The notes beneath the pieces were generated by a model. That model was not told where the DNA came from and did not search any database. It saw only the letters and a list, made by a program, of their open reading frames with translations. Of a DNA stretch of 64,000 nt, positions 9,872 through 19,317 are shown piece by piece; position 1 is the first letter of the stretch; each line of letters starts with the position of its first letter. Both the position numbers and the translations under genes were made by a program. Source of the DNA: Cytophagales bacterium (GTDB lineage: Bacteria > Bacteroidota > Bacteroidia > Cytophagales > Cyclobacteriaceae); contig JAKSBZ010000326.1 of assembly GCA_022360875.1 (NCBI GenBank), positions 25,140 through 89,139 of the forward strand, given 5' to 3'.

Positions 9872-10253
9872 TTCTTTTTTTAGCTCCTTCACCCATCTGG
9901 CATTTCCCGTTGAACTGGGCGCCGGACTCTATGATAATTTTCTTTGTAACGATATCGCCCTCGATACGTGCCGACGCCTTCAGAATCAACACTTCCGCAA
10001 TCTGAACGGTACCTTTGACTTTTCCTTCTATTTCAGCGTTTTGCGCAATCAAGTCTCCTTTTACTACGGCGTGCGCTCCCAGCACAATTTTCGACTGGCA
10101 TTCCAAAGAACCGTCCAGCTCCCCGTCGAAGCGCACATTTCCCGCTGCTTTAAGCGCTCCGGTAAAAGTAGTTCCGCTTCCAATTACATTGTTCGAATTG
10201 TTCGTTGGTTCTGCCGCCATAGTTTTCTCCTGTTTTTTTTTTCCGCCAAACAT
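9825..10253 (-). CDS. Bactofilin (polymer-forming cytoskeletal protein)
   Basis: A 142-residue bactofilin, a right-handed beta-helix protein that polymerises without nucleotide and often positions cell-wall enzymes at the membrane. The core has the regular hydrophobic/glycine ladder (NVRFDGELDGSLECQSKIV, then AEIEGKVKGTV and SARIEGDIV). I chose MFGGKKKQ as the start because family members begin this way. A second ATG at 10220 has a better ribosome-binding site (AGGAG, 6 bases upstream) and would lack 11 residues. A run of ten A lies between these two starts, and a run of 18 A lies just upstream of the first. The preceding gene encodes an M23 peptidase, a common bactofilin partner. Confidence 0.9.
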   Translation of the reverse strand: MFGGKKKQEKTMAAEPTNNSNNVIGSGTTFTGALKAAGNVRFDGELDGSLECQSKIVLGAHAVVKGDLIAQNAEIEGKVKGTVQIAEVLILKASARIEGDIVTKKIIIESGAQFNGKCQMGEGAKKRNEPRKPQNEEISTPS

Positions 10254-10257
10254 ATTA

Positions 10258-10275
10258 TTTTTTTTTTTTTTTTTT
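10258..10275 (-). repeat. Homopolymer of 18 A/T directly upstream of the bactofilin start
   Basis: Eighteen consecutive T on the plus strand (A on the coding strand) occupy the place of the ribosome-binding site and spacer of the bactofilin gene. A second run of ten lies inside the gene at 10232-10241. Such runs change length by slippage and are also error-prone in sequencing. Confidence 0.9.
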
Positions 10276-10297
10276 ATTTTAAAAAATCCCCTAGATC

Positions 10298-11161
10298 TCA
10301 GAAAGTTACAAACTCCTGCGGGTCTATTGCCCTGCCGCCCGACCACAGCTCAAAATGCAAATGAGGACCATCGGTAAGCTCACCCGTATTGCCGATAATA
10401 GCAATTGCATCGCCTGCGTGCACAAATCTTCCGACTTCCACCAGCAAACTGGAATTATGCTTATAGATAGACATCAAATCATTCCGGTGCTGGATTACGA
10501 GAATATAGCCGGAGTCCTGAGTCCAAGAGGCTATGAGCACCGTGCCGTCGGCAACCGCCTTTACCGGCTCGTTCTCTTTTGCAACAATGTCAACGCCAAA
10601 ATGATCTATAGAAGGATCGAAGGGTGACGAAACCAGTCCGTCGATCGGTGAAAAATAATACAGATCTTTCAATTCATCGTAGCTGAGCTCTTCGCTGCCA
10701 AATTCCTTGATTTCTGCATGGTTGAACTCCATGCGCAGCCGCTGGTCTGCCGAAAGCAGGGCCTTGGTTTCCTTTATCGCAATGGCTCCATCCGAGGAGC
10801 GCCTCAGCTCCTGCATCATCGAGTCGCTTGGGGTCTCTCCGCTGGCAATCATGCCCAGCTGCCGAATATACATGTCCTTTTTCTGGCTTTCAGCCTCCAG
10901 CGAATCAATCGACAGAATTAATTCAACGATTTTGCGCCTGTTCTGGCGATTGGTGTAAGTAGGATCAAACCACTGGGCAAGCAAAGTTTTCGACAGATAC
11001 AATGAGGAAAACAACAGCAGTCCCCCCACAAAAAAAACGATGAGGATTACCCGTGTCATAGTGAATCCAGCCGTCAGCTTCTCAGCGAAATTCTCTTCGC
11101 TTCGGATAATTAAAAGATACTTGTTGTTTAACCAGTCTGATAATGTTTTCCTTCTTGCCAA
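10298..11161 (-). CDS. M23 family metallopeptidase (membrane-anchored, LytM-like)
   Basis: A 287-residue protein with a short cytosolic N-terminus, one membrane helix (residues 35-55), a coiled-coil region and a C-terminal M23 domain. Zinc-site motifs are present: HFGVD (His and Asp) and GPHLHFEL (HxH). It would cleave peptidoglycan cross-links in the periplasm or act as a scaffold for cell shape. The start is TTG with no better ATG in frame. Gene order peptidase then bactofilin is shared by cell-shape loci in other bacteria, where bactofilin localises the peptidase; the same role here is inference. Confidence 0.9.
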   Translation of the reverse strand: MARRKTLSDWLNNKYLLIIRSEENFAEKLTAGFTMTRVILIVFFVGGLLLFSSLYLSKTLLAQWFDPTYTNRQNRRKIVELILSIDSLEAESQKKDMYIRQLGMIASGETPSDSMMQELRRSSDGAIAIKETKALLSADQRLRMEFNHAEIKEFGSEELSYDELKDLYYFSPIDGLVSSPFDPSIDHFGVDIVAKENEPVKAVADGTVLIASWTQDSGYILVIQHRNDLMSIYKHNSSLLVEVGRFVHAGDAIAIIGNTGELTDGPHLHFELWSGGRAIDPQEFVTF

Positions 11162-11213
11162 TTTTCATATATTTGAGTACCTAAAAGCAAAAATATAGAT
11201 TAATCGCATATCA

Positions 11214-11519
11214 TTACATTTTTCTGTATTTTATTTCATTTAAGTGCTTAGGCACTGTTGCAAAATAAAAAAATGCAGCATATGCGAAACAAAAGGCACG
11301 GGCGGGATGCCGGCGCCTTAGCAATCGAAGCCATAGTTTCTCAAATGACGGAAATGTGCCGAAATCTTTTTGGATATAAGCTTCGTCTGGCTGTCCTTCT
11401 GGCCGCGGAATTCTATACAACGGTCCCTTGACTAAAGCAACCAAAGAGACAGCTGAATTCCCGCAAAACACAGCCAATAAAAACGAAGTGAAAACCAAAA
11501 AAATATTAAAGTCACCCAT
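11214..11519 (-). CDS. Hypothetical small membrane protein
   Basis: A 101-residue open frame with a hydrophobic N-terminal segment (FNIFLVFTSFLLAVFCGNSAVSLVALV begins at residue 4) and a shorter hydrophobic stretch near the C-terminus. I do not recognise a family. It fills the gap between the M23 peptidase and the divergent SprE gene and starts with ATG, but no ribosome-binding site or conservation can be judged from here. It may be a chance frame. Confidence 0.35.
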   Translation of the reverse strand: MGDFNIFLVFTSFLLAVFCGNSAVSLVALVKGPLYRIPRPEGQPDEAYIQKDFGTFPSFEKLWLRLLRRRHPARAFCFAYAAFFYFATVPKHLNEIKYRKM

Positions 11520-11693
11520 GCGCTTACATTTATTTACAAGTACTTAACAACAGTTCGTTGTATTTTTACACGCCGCCGCAAAACAAACACGCTCAGGGAA
11601 AGCTTTGAGAAACACTTTTCCTGAAAACCGATATTGTTTCGCCCGTGCTTGATACAGCTATACACACCGAACCCAATTAAACAGCCAAAAAAC

Positions 11694-14300
11694 GTGAATA
11701 TACGCAAGCCACTTTTCTTTTTCTTCCTGCTGCTCGGACTCGGCTCCTGCGCTCCGACCAACAACACAACAGTCGGCAAGGTGTTTCACAACACTACCGC
11801 ACACTACAACGCGTATTTCTACGCACGCGAGAAACTAAAGGCCTCTGTAAAAGAAATCGAGCAACTGCAGAAAAACGACTACGAAGGCTTTTTGCCTATA
11901 CTCTACTCTGCAGACACCATTTACACGTTCACGCAAAGAAAGGAGCTGGAAGACGTTATCAAAAAGGCTTCCATAGCCATACAGCGCCATCCGCTCAGCA
12001 AATGGACGGACGAATGCTACCTGATCGTCGGGCAGTCGCGCTTGCTGCTCAACGAGTTTCCTGAAGCAATCGAGACATTCAAGTACGTAAACACCAAATT
12101 TAAGGATCTTGACTCACGCCACAAAGCGCTGGTCGGGCTACTCCACACATTCATCGTGCTGAAAGAATACAACAACGCTTTCAGCGTTTCGGCTTTTCTT
12201 AAAAAAGAGCTGAAAAAAATGTCGCGTAAAAACCTGCGGGATTACCACCAGACCATGGCTTATCTTTACCAAAAACTGGACAAACCCGAGAAAATTGTCG
12301 AACATCTTTCACTGGCTGCTCCCGAGTACAAAAAAACAGAGGGCAGAGCACGGAATTTTTTCATTCTAGGACAATATTATCAGTTGCAGCAAAACGACTC
12401 GGGCGCCTACCAAAGCTACCGAAAGTGCCTGAAGAGCAACCCGTCGTACGAAATGGAGTTCCATGCGCTGCTGAACCAGACCCAGACAACCCGGCTAGGC
12501 CAAAAGGTTGAAATGCAGGACATTCGCAAATATTTCAAAAAACTGAGAAATGAAAAGAAAAACGAGGAATACACCGATAAGATTTTCTACGAGCTCGCCA
12601 ACTACGAACGAAAGATGAACAATCTTCCTCAGGCTATTCAGGCGTACAAAGACTCTAATCTGGCCAACAAAGAAAACCCGAAACTGAAGGCCTATTCCTT
12701 TTGGAACCTGGGGAAAATCTACTACGAAGACTACCGCGACTTCGGCACTGCCAAAGCCTACTACGACAGCATTTTGTTGAACCTGCCAAAAGAAGACCCA
12801 AATTTTGCTCCGATCGAAAAACGCTCCAAGGTGCTGACGGCTTTTGCCAAAGAATATTATACCATCAAAGAACAGGACAGCCTGCTGCACCTGGCCTCGA
12901 TGGACTCCGCAAAAGCCCTGCAGATTCTGACGGCGAAAATTGAAACCGAGGCTGAACAAAAACGGCTGGAAAACAAACGAGCCAAACGGGCCTCGCAAAA
13001 AGCAGCTAGAAGTCCTCAGATGCCGAACTTTGCCCAGCGGGGCAACGTCAACGAAGCTTTCTCATTCAACACTCAAGGTTCCAAGTGGTATTTTGACGAT
13101 CCTGTGGCCGTAAGTTCGGGTATGATCGAATTCCAGCGAACTTGGGGGCAGCGGCCGCTGGTAGACAACTGGAACCGTGGCAATGTTGCTTTTGAGCGAA
13201 CAGAAACTCCAAATGAACAAAATGCAGCGGAAACGGAAGAGAGCATCGAAGAAACTAAAAAAGAAATCAAGGAAGAAAAAATTGTAGACGTGCAAAGCCA
13301 GGCTTTGGCGCTTTACCGCCAGCTGCCTCTCACACAAGCCGCAAAAAATGAATCGCTCACTAAAGTCGAGCATGCCTATTTTAATCTGGGCCAGATTTAC
13401 CGATTCGACCTAAGTGACACTGCAGAAGCGATTTCAACGTTCAAGACGCTGCTAGAACGATTTCCTTCCACCGAGCACAAACCTGAAGTACTGTATTCGC
13501 TTCATCTGATTTACAAATCAATAGGCGACGATAAAGCGTCTCTGCTGGCTGACGAACTGATTCGGGATTTTCCGGAAACCATTTACGCCAAACTGCTGAT
13601 CAATCCGAACTACAAACAGGATGAGCTGCGCCGCATCCACGAGTTTGAGAGCGCCTATGCTCAGGCCTATGCCGAATTCGAACACAAACAATTCAAACGC
13701 GCAAGAGCACAGTCCGACAGCCTGCTCCAAGTCTACGGCAAACTGCCTCATGCCGACCGCCTGCGCATTCTCCAGATTCTGATCACGGGCAAAGAGGAGG
13801 GCTTCTTCCCGTACAAACACGCCCTGCAGACTTTCCTCACTAAATATCCGGAAAGCTCAATGAAAGCCTACGCCGAAAAACTCCTTGCCGGTGCGGAAGA
13901 ATACAAAAAAGAGGTAGACGCCAACAAGGACATCCGTTTTATTCCGGATTTCGAAATGCCGCACTACTTTGTGATTATATACCCGACGAAACCAGAACTC
14001 TCGGCTGAACTGGACAGCACCATGAACCGTTTCGTCAGCCAGCAGTTCCCGGATTCCAGCTATGTTACCACCAATCTGGAGTTTGACGGAAAGCACAGCG
14101 AGCTGGTCGTAAACGAATTCCGAAACCGGGCGGAAGCGCTGCAATTTTACCAAATTTTCCAGCAGCACGCTCCGCTGCAGGCCATCGCCGACCGAAGGGA
14201 ACTTTATTTCTTTGTCATCAACAAAGACAACCTGACGCTTCTGGGAGACAACAAAGCCATAGGAAGATATGAGAAATTCTTCGAGAAAAACTATCTATAG
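11694..14300 (+). CDS. sprE: T9SS/gliding lipoprotein SprE/PorW (TPR repeats)
   Basis: A protein of about 868 residues made largely of tetratricopeptide repeats. The chosen GTG start gives an immediate lipoprotein signal: a run of F/L residues followed by LGSC, so it should be anchored by lipid after export. The segment after the cysteine (VGKVFHNTTAHYNAYFYAREKL) is the family hallmark of SprE/PorW, a periplasmic part of the type IX secretion system that links the PorKN ring to the translocon. An ATG 60 bases further upstream in the same frame would place 20 polar residues before the signal, which is less likely. A low-complexity charged segment (residues 430-450 and 505-535) separates two TPR blocks. 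Confidence 0.85.
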   Translation: MNIRKPLFFFFLLLGLGSCAPTNNTTVGKVFHNTTAHYNAYFYAREKLKASVKEIEQLQKNDYEGFLPILYSADTIYTFTQRKELEDVIKKASIAIQRHPLSKWTDECYLIVGQSRLLLNEFPEAIETFKYVNTKFKDLDSRHKALVGLLHTFIVLKEYNNAFSVSAFLKKELKKMSRKNLRDYHQTMAYLYQKLDKPEKIVEHLSLAAPEYKKTEGRARNFFILGQYYQLQQNDSGAYQSYRKCLKSNPSYEMEFHALLNQTQTTRLGQKVEMQDIRKYFKKLRNEKKNEEYTDKIFYELANYERKMNNLPQAIQAYKDSNLANKENPKLKAYSFWNLGKIYYEDYRDFGTAKAYYDSILLNLPKEDPNFAPIEKRSKVLTAFAKEYYTIKEQDSLLHLASMDSAKALQILTAKIETEAEQKRLENKRAKRASQKAARSPQMPNFAQRGNVNEAFSFNTQGSKWYFDDPVAVSSGMIEFQRTWGQRPLVDNWNRGNVAFERTETPNEQNAAETEESIEETKKEIKEEKIVDVQSQALALYRQLPLTQAAKNESLTKVEHAYFNLGQIYRFDLSDTAEAISTFKTLLERFPSTEHKPEVLYSLHLIYKSIGDDKASLLADELIRDFPETIYAKLLINPNYKQDELRRIHEFESAYAQAYAEFEHKQFKRARAQSDSLLQVYGKLPHADRLRILQILITGKEEGFFPYKHALQTFLTKYPESSMKAYAEKLLAGAEEYKKEVDANKDIRFIPDFEMPHYFVIIYPTKPELSAELDSTMNRFVSQQFPDSSYVTTNLEFDGKHSELVVNEFRNRAEALQFYQIFQQHAPLQAIADRRELYFFVINKDNLTLLGDNKAIGRYEKFFEKNYL

Positions 14301-14348
14301 ATACAAAATAGCACACAAGTTTTTCTCTCCATAAAAGAAACAAAAAAA

Positions 14349-14377
14349 CCGAAACGCGCAGGCGCTTCGGTTTTTTT
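14349..14377. terminator. Bidirectional terminator between sprE and the FKBP gene
   Basis: A hairpin CCGAAACGC-GCAG-GCGCTTCGG is followed by seven T on the plus strand and preceded by seven A, so it can end both convergent transcripts. Confidence 0.85.
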
Positions 14378-14399
14378 GCAAATATATTTTTAAAAACAA

Positions 14400-14834
14400 T
14401 CAGTCTACCGATACCAATTCAATGTCGAAAACCAAATCTTTGCCTGCCAGTTCGTGGTTGGCGTCAATTTTAATAGAAGCTTCTTCCACTCCAACAACAG
14501 TAACTGGAACAGGCTGTCCCTGAGCTGTCTGCATATAAAGCTTCATGCCTTCTTTTACTTCCGCGCGCATGTCTTCCGGCAGGTTTTCTTTAGGAACGTC
14601 CATAATCATCTGCTCGTTTTTTGGTCCGTAAGCTTCTTCCGACGGAATGGTTACGGTTTTTTTGTCACCTATGCTCATACCGTTCACCGCCGCGTCAAAG
14701 CCCGGAATCATTTGCCCGGCGCCCACTTCGAAAGCCAAAGGATCGCGTCCTTCCGACGAGTCGAATACAGTACCGTCTGTCAGTCGTCCAGTGTAGTGAA
14801 CGGATACTTTGCTTCCTTTTTGTGCAATTGCCAT
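14400..14834 (-). CDS. FKBP-type peptidyl-prolyl isomerase, SlyD-like
   Basis: A 144-residue cytosolic prolyl isomerase/chaperone. The FKBP half-domain motifs VHYTGRLTDGTVFDSS and GAGQMIPGFDAAVNGMSIGDKKTV are followed by the inserted IF chaperone domain (about 70-125), the SlyD arrangement. The histidine-rich metal-binding tail of E. coli SlyD is absent. It is convergent with sprE and shares its terminator. Confidence 0.92.
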   Translation of the reverse strand: MAIAQKGSKVSVHYTGRLTDGTVFDSSEGRDPLAFEVGAGQMIPGFDAAVNGMSIGDKKTVTIPSEEAYGPKNEQMIMDVPKENLPEDMRAEVKEGMKLYMQTAQGQPVPVTVVGVEEASIKIDANHELAGKDLVFDIELVSVD

Positions 14835-15026
14835 TTTTCTAGGTTCTTTAAAGTGAAAAGAGTGCTACTGCCGCACTCTCTGATAGTTACAAAGTTACGA
14901 ATATATTCATAACGGCAAGCGCAAAGTTTTCTTCTTTCCGCCAGGCCGCGACCCTCTGCTTTCCAAACACAAGCTAACGGTTTAGTAAAAAAACACAAGG
15001 CTTTTCAAAAAATTCTGTTCCAACAA

Positions 15027-15055
15027 AAATCCCCGGCCGGTAAAGCCAGGGATTT
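15027..15055 (-). terminator. Intrinsic terminator of rho
   Basis: A hairpin AAATCCC(C)GGC ... GCC(A)GGGATTT lies about 60 bases beyond the rho stop codon and is followed on the minus strand by a run of T. Confidence 0.7.
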
Positions 15056-15115
15056 CATATTTTTTTTCCCGAAGGATATATTTCTGTTATGCGCAAATGC
15101 GCTTGTCAAAACGCA

Positions 15116-16879
15116 TTAGCCGTTCATTGACTGAAGGAATTCCTCGTTGTCCTGAGTCCCCTTCATTTTCTCTTTGATGAATTCCATGGCTTCCTGCGAA
15201 TTCATGTCCGACATGAACTTGCGCAGAATCCAAACGCGCTGCAAGCTTTCCTTGTCCATCAACAGATCTTCGCGGCGAGTTCCCGATGCCGGAATATCGA
15301 TTGCCGGATAAATTCGCTTGTTCGAAAGCTTTCTGTCCAGCTGAAGCTCCATGTTTCCTGTTCCCTTGAATTCCTCGAAGATCACCTCATCCATTTTGGA
15401 TCCAGTTTCGATCAGCGCTGTTGCGATAATTGTCAACGAGCCGCCTTCTTCCACGTTACGCGCCGCGCCAAAGAATCGTTTCGGCTGATAGAGCGCATTG
15501 GCGTCCACACCACCCGAAAGCAGCTTGCCCGAAGAAGGAACCACGGTGTTGTAAGCACGCGCCAAACGTGTAATTGAATCCAGCAGAATCACCACGTCAT
15601 GGCCGCATTCCACCATGCGCTTGGCTTTTTCGATAACCAGGCTGGCTACTTTCACGTGCCGCTCGGCCTGCTCGTCAAAAGTCGAAGAAATCACTTCGGC
15701 ATCTACACTTCTGGCCATATCGGTCACCTCTTCCGGACGCTCGTCGATCAAAAGGATCATCATATACACTTCCGGATGGTTGGCGGCAATCGCGTTGGCT
15801 ATTTCTTTCAGCAACACTGTTTTACCTGTTTTCGGCTGAGCCACGATCATCCCGCGCTGGCCTTTTCCGATAGGCGCAAACAAATCAAGAATTCGGGTTG
15901 AATATTCCGAAGCCTTGTAGTTCAGGTTCAGCTTTTCCTGAGGGAACAGCGGCGTCAAATATTCGAAAGGCACGCGGTCGCGAATTTCTTCGGTAGTCTT
16001 TCCGTTTACTTTCTCAACGCGCAGCAGTGCAAAGTACTTCTCGCCTTCTTTCGGCGGACGGATCTGTCCCTTTACAATATCACCTGTCTTAAGGCCGAAA
16101 AGCTTGATCTGCGAAGGACTCACGTAAATATCATCCGGAGAAGCCAGATAATTGTAATCTGACGAGCGCAGGAATCCGTATCCGTCCTGCATGATCTCCA
16201 ACACGCCTTCGTTGGCCACAAGCCCTTCAAACTCCTTGGCCGTCATTTGAGGTTTTCTGCGCCCTTCATCGTTTCTTCGATCGCCTCTTTCCGGACGCTC
16301 AGCTTTGTCTGCTCGCACTCTTTCCGGCTTAGCTTCGCTATCGCTGGCCTCCGTCTTCACTACAGACTTGCGCGGAGGTGTCTGGATTGTCTTGGCTTCT
16401 TTGGCTTCCTTGGCTTCTTTCACTTCTTTTTTTGGTTCACTCTTCTGCTCTTTCTTAGGCTCCTTGCCTTCCAGTTCCTGAGTGAACGAAGTCAACAAAT
16501 CCTCGGCAGGTGCTTTGGCTTTGCCCGATCCTTCCTGTTTAGCAGCAACATTTTCTCTTTTCGGGATTACGCGCTTGCGGGGCGCACGCTTAGGCGCTTT
16601 TTCCTTAGTCTCCTTAACCTCTTTGGTTTCTTTTTCTTCCTTGTTCTCTTTTGATTCCGATTTTTTTGCGCGTTTTGGGGCGGGTTTGGCTTCAGGAGCC
16701 TTTTCTTTGGGGAGTTTTTTCTGAGGCAGCTCGCTTTCAGGTATGATGGCCTGCTGGTCTAAGATTTTATAAATCAGTTCCTTTTTAGGAAGTTTTTTGT
16801 AATTCTTCAAGCCTAACTCTTCTGCAATATCTCTCAGTTCTGAAAGAAGCTGCATATTCAATTCTTCAATATTATACAT
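15116..16879 (-). CDS. rho: Transcription termination factor Rho with long charged insertion
   Basis: A 587-residue hexameric RNA helicase that ends transcription. Residues 1-45 are the Rho N-terminal helical domain, 215-295 the cold-shock-like RNA-binding domain ([28 protein letters not shown]), and 330-580 the RecA-type ATPase with Walker A AQPKTGKT at 347-354. Residues 46-212 are a Lys/Glu/Pro-rich low-complexity linker, about 165 residues longer than in E. coli Rho. Such insertions occur in Bacteroidota and Actinobacteria and can add RNA affinity or drive condensation; here that is inference. It is divergent from serS. Confidence 0.97.
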   Translation of the reverse strand: MYNIEELNMQLLSELRDIAEELGLKNYKKLPKKELIYKILDQQAIIPESELPQKKLPKEKAPEAKPAPKRAKKSESKENKEEKETKEVKETKEKAPKRAPRKRVIPKRENVAAKQEGSGKAKAPAEDLLTSFTQELEGKEPKKEQKSEPKKEVKEAKEAKEAKTIQTPPRKSVVKTEASDSEAKPERVRADKAERPERGDRRNDEGRRKPQMTAKEFEGLVANEGVLEIMQDGYGFLRSSDYNYLASPDDIYVSPSQIKLFGLKTGDIVKGQIRPPKEGEKYFALLRVEKVNGKTTEEIRDRVPFEYLTPLFPQEKLNLNYKASEYSTRILDLFAPIGKGQRGMIVAQPKTGKTVLLKEIANAIAANHPEVYMMILLIDERPEEVTDMARSVDAEVISSTFDEQAERHVKVASLVIEKAKRMVECGHDVVILLDSITRLARAYNTVVPSSGKLLSGGVDANALYQPKRFFGAARNVEEGGSLTIIATALIETGSKMDEVIFEEFKGTGNMELQLDRKLSNKRIYPAIDIPASGTRREDLLMDKESLQRVWILRKFMSDMNSQEAMEFIKEKMKGTQDNEEFLQSMNG

Positions 16880-17147
16880 AAATAAGTTGTGTGATGAATT
16901 TTTTGGAACAAGTCCGAAAGGATTAAAACATGTGTATTGATGAATATCTGGAATAAAGTGATAATCGATATCGACAAAAATTCCCGACTGGGATCAGATA
17001 AAAGGATAACGCTCCAAATGAGGTTCTGTTTGCAAGTATAAGAGATGTTCGGTCAATTACCAAACATTCAGCCAAAAAATAAAAGCGAGTCAAAGTATTC
17101 TTTATTAAGTGGTTATTTTTTTAACTTGCGTTATAAACCATTGGGTT

Positions 17148-18425
17148 ATGCTAGAAATATCAGATTTAAGAGAAAGAAAAGAAGAAATGGCCGCCGGGCT
17201 CGAGCTCAAGCTTTTTAAAGACGCTCGCCAGGCGATCGACCGGGTTTTGGAATTGGACGACCTGCGCAAAAACACACAAAACCAACTGGATAACAAACTC
17301 GCCGCTTCCAAATCCCTGGCAAAAGAAATCGGCGGACTGATGAAACAAGGCAAAAAAGCCGAGGCCGAGGAAATCAAGCAACAGACTGCTGCGCTGAAAT
17401 CCGAATCCAAAGCGCTGTCCGACCAGCTGGCCCAAATCGAAGAGGATTTGCGCAATCAGCTTTATAAAATGCCGAACTACCCGCACCCGTCTGTTAAGCC
17501 GGGAAACAGCGACGAAGACAACGAAATAATAGAAGAAAAAGGCTCGAAACCGGAGCTTCCGGAAGGTGCAAAACCGCACTGGGAGCTGATCAAGGAATAC
17601 GGTATCGTAGACTTTGAGCTTGGAAATAAAATTACAGGCGCCGGATTTCCGGTATTCCGCGGCGCGGGCGCCCGTCTGCAGCGTGGTCTGGTGAACTTTT
17701 TCATTGACCAGGCAATTGAAGCCGGCTATATGGAAATCCAGCCGCCGGTAGTCGTAAACGAAGCGTCGGGAGTAGCAACCGGACAGCTTCCGGACAAGGA
17801 AGGACAGATGTACAAAGTCGAAAACGAAGACCTGTACCTGATTCCGACTGCCGAGGTGCCGGTGACCAACCTGTACCGCGACGAAATCATAAAAGAGCAG
17901 GATCTTCCGATCAAGAACGTGGCCTTTACGCCGTGCTTCCGCCGCGAAGCGGGCTCCTGGGGTGCGCATGTTCGCGGCCTGAACCGCCTGCACCAATTCG
18001 ACAAAGTGGAGATTGTACAGGTGACCCAGCCGGAAGACTCAGCAAAAGCGCATGAGGAAATGTGCAAGCATGTTACTGGTCTTTTGGAAAAACTGGAGCT
18101 TCCTTATCGAGTACTGCGCCTTTGCGGCGGCGATCTAACGTTCACTTCGCACCTGACGTTCGATATGGAGGTGTACTCTGCCGCGCAGGACAAATGGCTG
18201 GAATGCTCTTCGATTTCGAACTTCCTTACATACCAAGCCAACCGTTTGAAAGTGCGCTGCAAAGGGAAAGACAAAAAAAGCCGTTTGCTGCATACGCTGA
18301 ACGGCAGCGCGCTTGCGCTTCCTAGAATTATGGCCGCATTATTGGAGAACAACCAGACACCGGAAGGAATCAGGATTCCGAAAACGCTGGTTCCGTATGT
18401 AGGCTTCGATATTATCAAAAAATAA
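17148..18425 (+). CDS. serS: Seryl-tRNA synthetase
   Basis: A 425-residue class II synthetase that charges tRNA-Ser. The N-terminal coiled-coil arm (about 30-100) grips the long variable arm of tRNA-Ser. Motif 2 reads FTPCFRREAGSWG, followed by RGLNRLHQFDKVE. The start at 17148 (MLEISDLRERKEE) matches the family; the open frame extends 13 codons further upstream without homology. A strong terminator follows the gene. Two cognate tRNA-Ser genes lie about 33 kb away in this window. Confidence 0.97.
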   Translation: MLEISDLRERKEEMAAGLELKLFKDARQAIDRVLELDDLRKNTQNQLDNKLAASKSLAKEIGGLMKQGKKAEAEEIKQQTAALKSESKALSDQLAQIEEDLRNQLYKMPNYPHPSVKPGNSDEDNEIIEEKGSKPELPEGAKPHWELIKEYGIVDFELGNKITGAGFPVFRGAGARLQRGLVNFFIDQAIEAGYMEIQPPVVVNEASGVATGQLPDKEGQMYKVENEDLYLIPTAEVPVTNLYRDEIIKEQDLPIKNVAFTPCFRREAGSWGAHVRGLNRLHQFDKVEIVQVTQPEDSAKAHEEMCKHVTGLLEKLELPYRVLRLCGGDLTFTSHLTFDMEVYSAAQDKWLECSSISNFLTYQANRLKVRCKGKDKKSRLLHTLNGSALALPRIMAALLENNQTPEGIRIPKTLVPYVGFDIIKK

Positions 18426-18437
18426 ACAACACTATAT

Positions 18438-18461
18438 AAAGGGAAGCTTGCTTCCCTTTTT
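18438..18461 (+). terminator. Intrinsic terminator of serS
   Basis: A perfect stem GGGAAGC/GCTTCCC with a two-base loop, followed by five T, lies 15 bases after the stop codon. Confidence 0.88.
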
Positions 18462-18512
18462 CATTTTTGTGCTGTTGGACGAAGCGCCGGGATTCTTTTA
18501 ACCAATCCGATT

Positions 18513-19244
18513 ATGTGCTTCCACATCGCTATTTTCAGCAAAAAACAGGATATTGAACGCCGCTTCGACGCGCAATTCACCTTTCCAGGATTTTCAGCCG
18601 TCCATCACAGCGCGGGCTACGAATACAAAGCGCTTCCCGTCATCACCAACCGGCAACCAAAACAGATTCAAGCATTCCGGTGGGGACTTGTCCCACACTG
18701 GGCCAAAGACGAAAACATCCGCAGCCAGACCCTTAACGCCCGCTCGGAAACCGCTCTGGAAAAACCTTCATTCAAAAAAGCCATGCACTCTCAGCATTGC
18801 CTCGTGCCCTGCAGCGGATTTTTTGAATGGCAGCTCCGGGACAAAAAGAAATTCCCATATTTCATTTACCTGCCGGACAGCGAAATTTTTTCCTTTGCCG
18901 GCATCTGGGACGAGTGGCTGTACGGAGAAAAAATTTATCAGTCCTTTTCACTGCTCACCACAGAGGCCAATCCGTTTATGGCAAAAATTCATAATGTAAA
19001 GCAGCGGATGCCTGTAATCCTGAGCCAGCCACAGGAACCGTTGTGGCTCAGTGACGGGCTGAAAGAAAAAGAAATCCTGAACCTTTGCCGCCCGTACAAA
19101 GGGGAAATGGAGGCGTATCCGGTAAGCCGGCTTATTACCGACAAAAACCAAGACTCCAACCAGCCCGCCGTGCACGAGCCTTACTTTTATCAGGAATTCG
19201 ATCATCCAAAAGACAGCGGAGACCAGCTCAAACTCTTTGATTGA
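18513..19244 (+). CDS. SRAP (YedK/HMCES) family abasic-site crosslinking protein
   Basis: A 243-residue SOS-response-associated peptidase family protein. Cys2, exposed after removal of Met1, forms the thiazolidine link with abasic sites in single-stranded DNA. The active-site partners are visible: Asn in NARSET, Glu in CSGFFEW and His in KIHNVKQRMP. It shields stalled forks from abasic-site damage. It follows serS but has a terminator in front, so it is probably transcribed alone. No LexA-like box was identified. Confidence 0.93.
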   Translation: MCFHIAIFSKKQDIERRFDAQFTFPGFSAVHHSAGYEYKALPVITNRQPKQIQAFRWGLVPHWAKDENIRSQTLNARSETALEKPSFKKAMHSQHCLVPCSGFFEWQLRDKKKFPYFIYLPDSEIFSFAGIWDEWLYGEKIYQSFSLLTTEANPFMAKIHNVKQRMPVILSQPQEPLWLSDGLKEKEILNLCRPYKGEMEAYPVSRLITDKNQDSNQPAVHEPYFYQEFDHPKDSGDQLKLFD

Positions 19245-19263
19245 AGTTTTTTTTGCCAAAATG

Positions 19264-19305
19264 CCAAAGGCACAAGCAATAAGCCTGTGCCTTTGGTCTG
19301 AATCT
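19264..19305. terminator. Convergent terminator after the SRAP gene
   Basis: A long stem CCAAAGGCACA(A)GC ... GC(C)TGTGCCTTTGG at 19264-19296 precedes a T-rich stretch. It lies between two convergent genes and can serve both. Confidence 0.75.
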
Positions 19306-19317
19306 TTTTCTTCGGCA

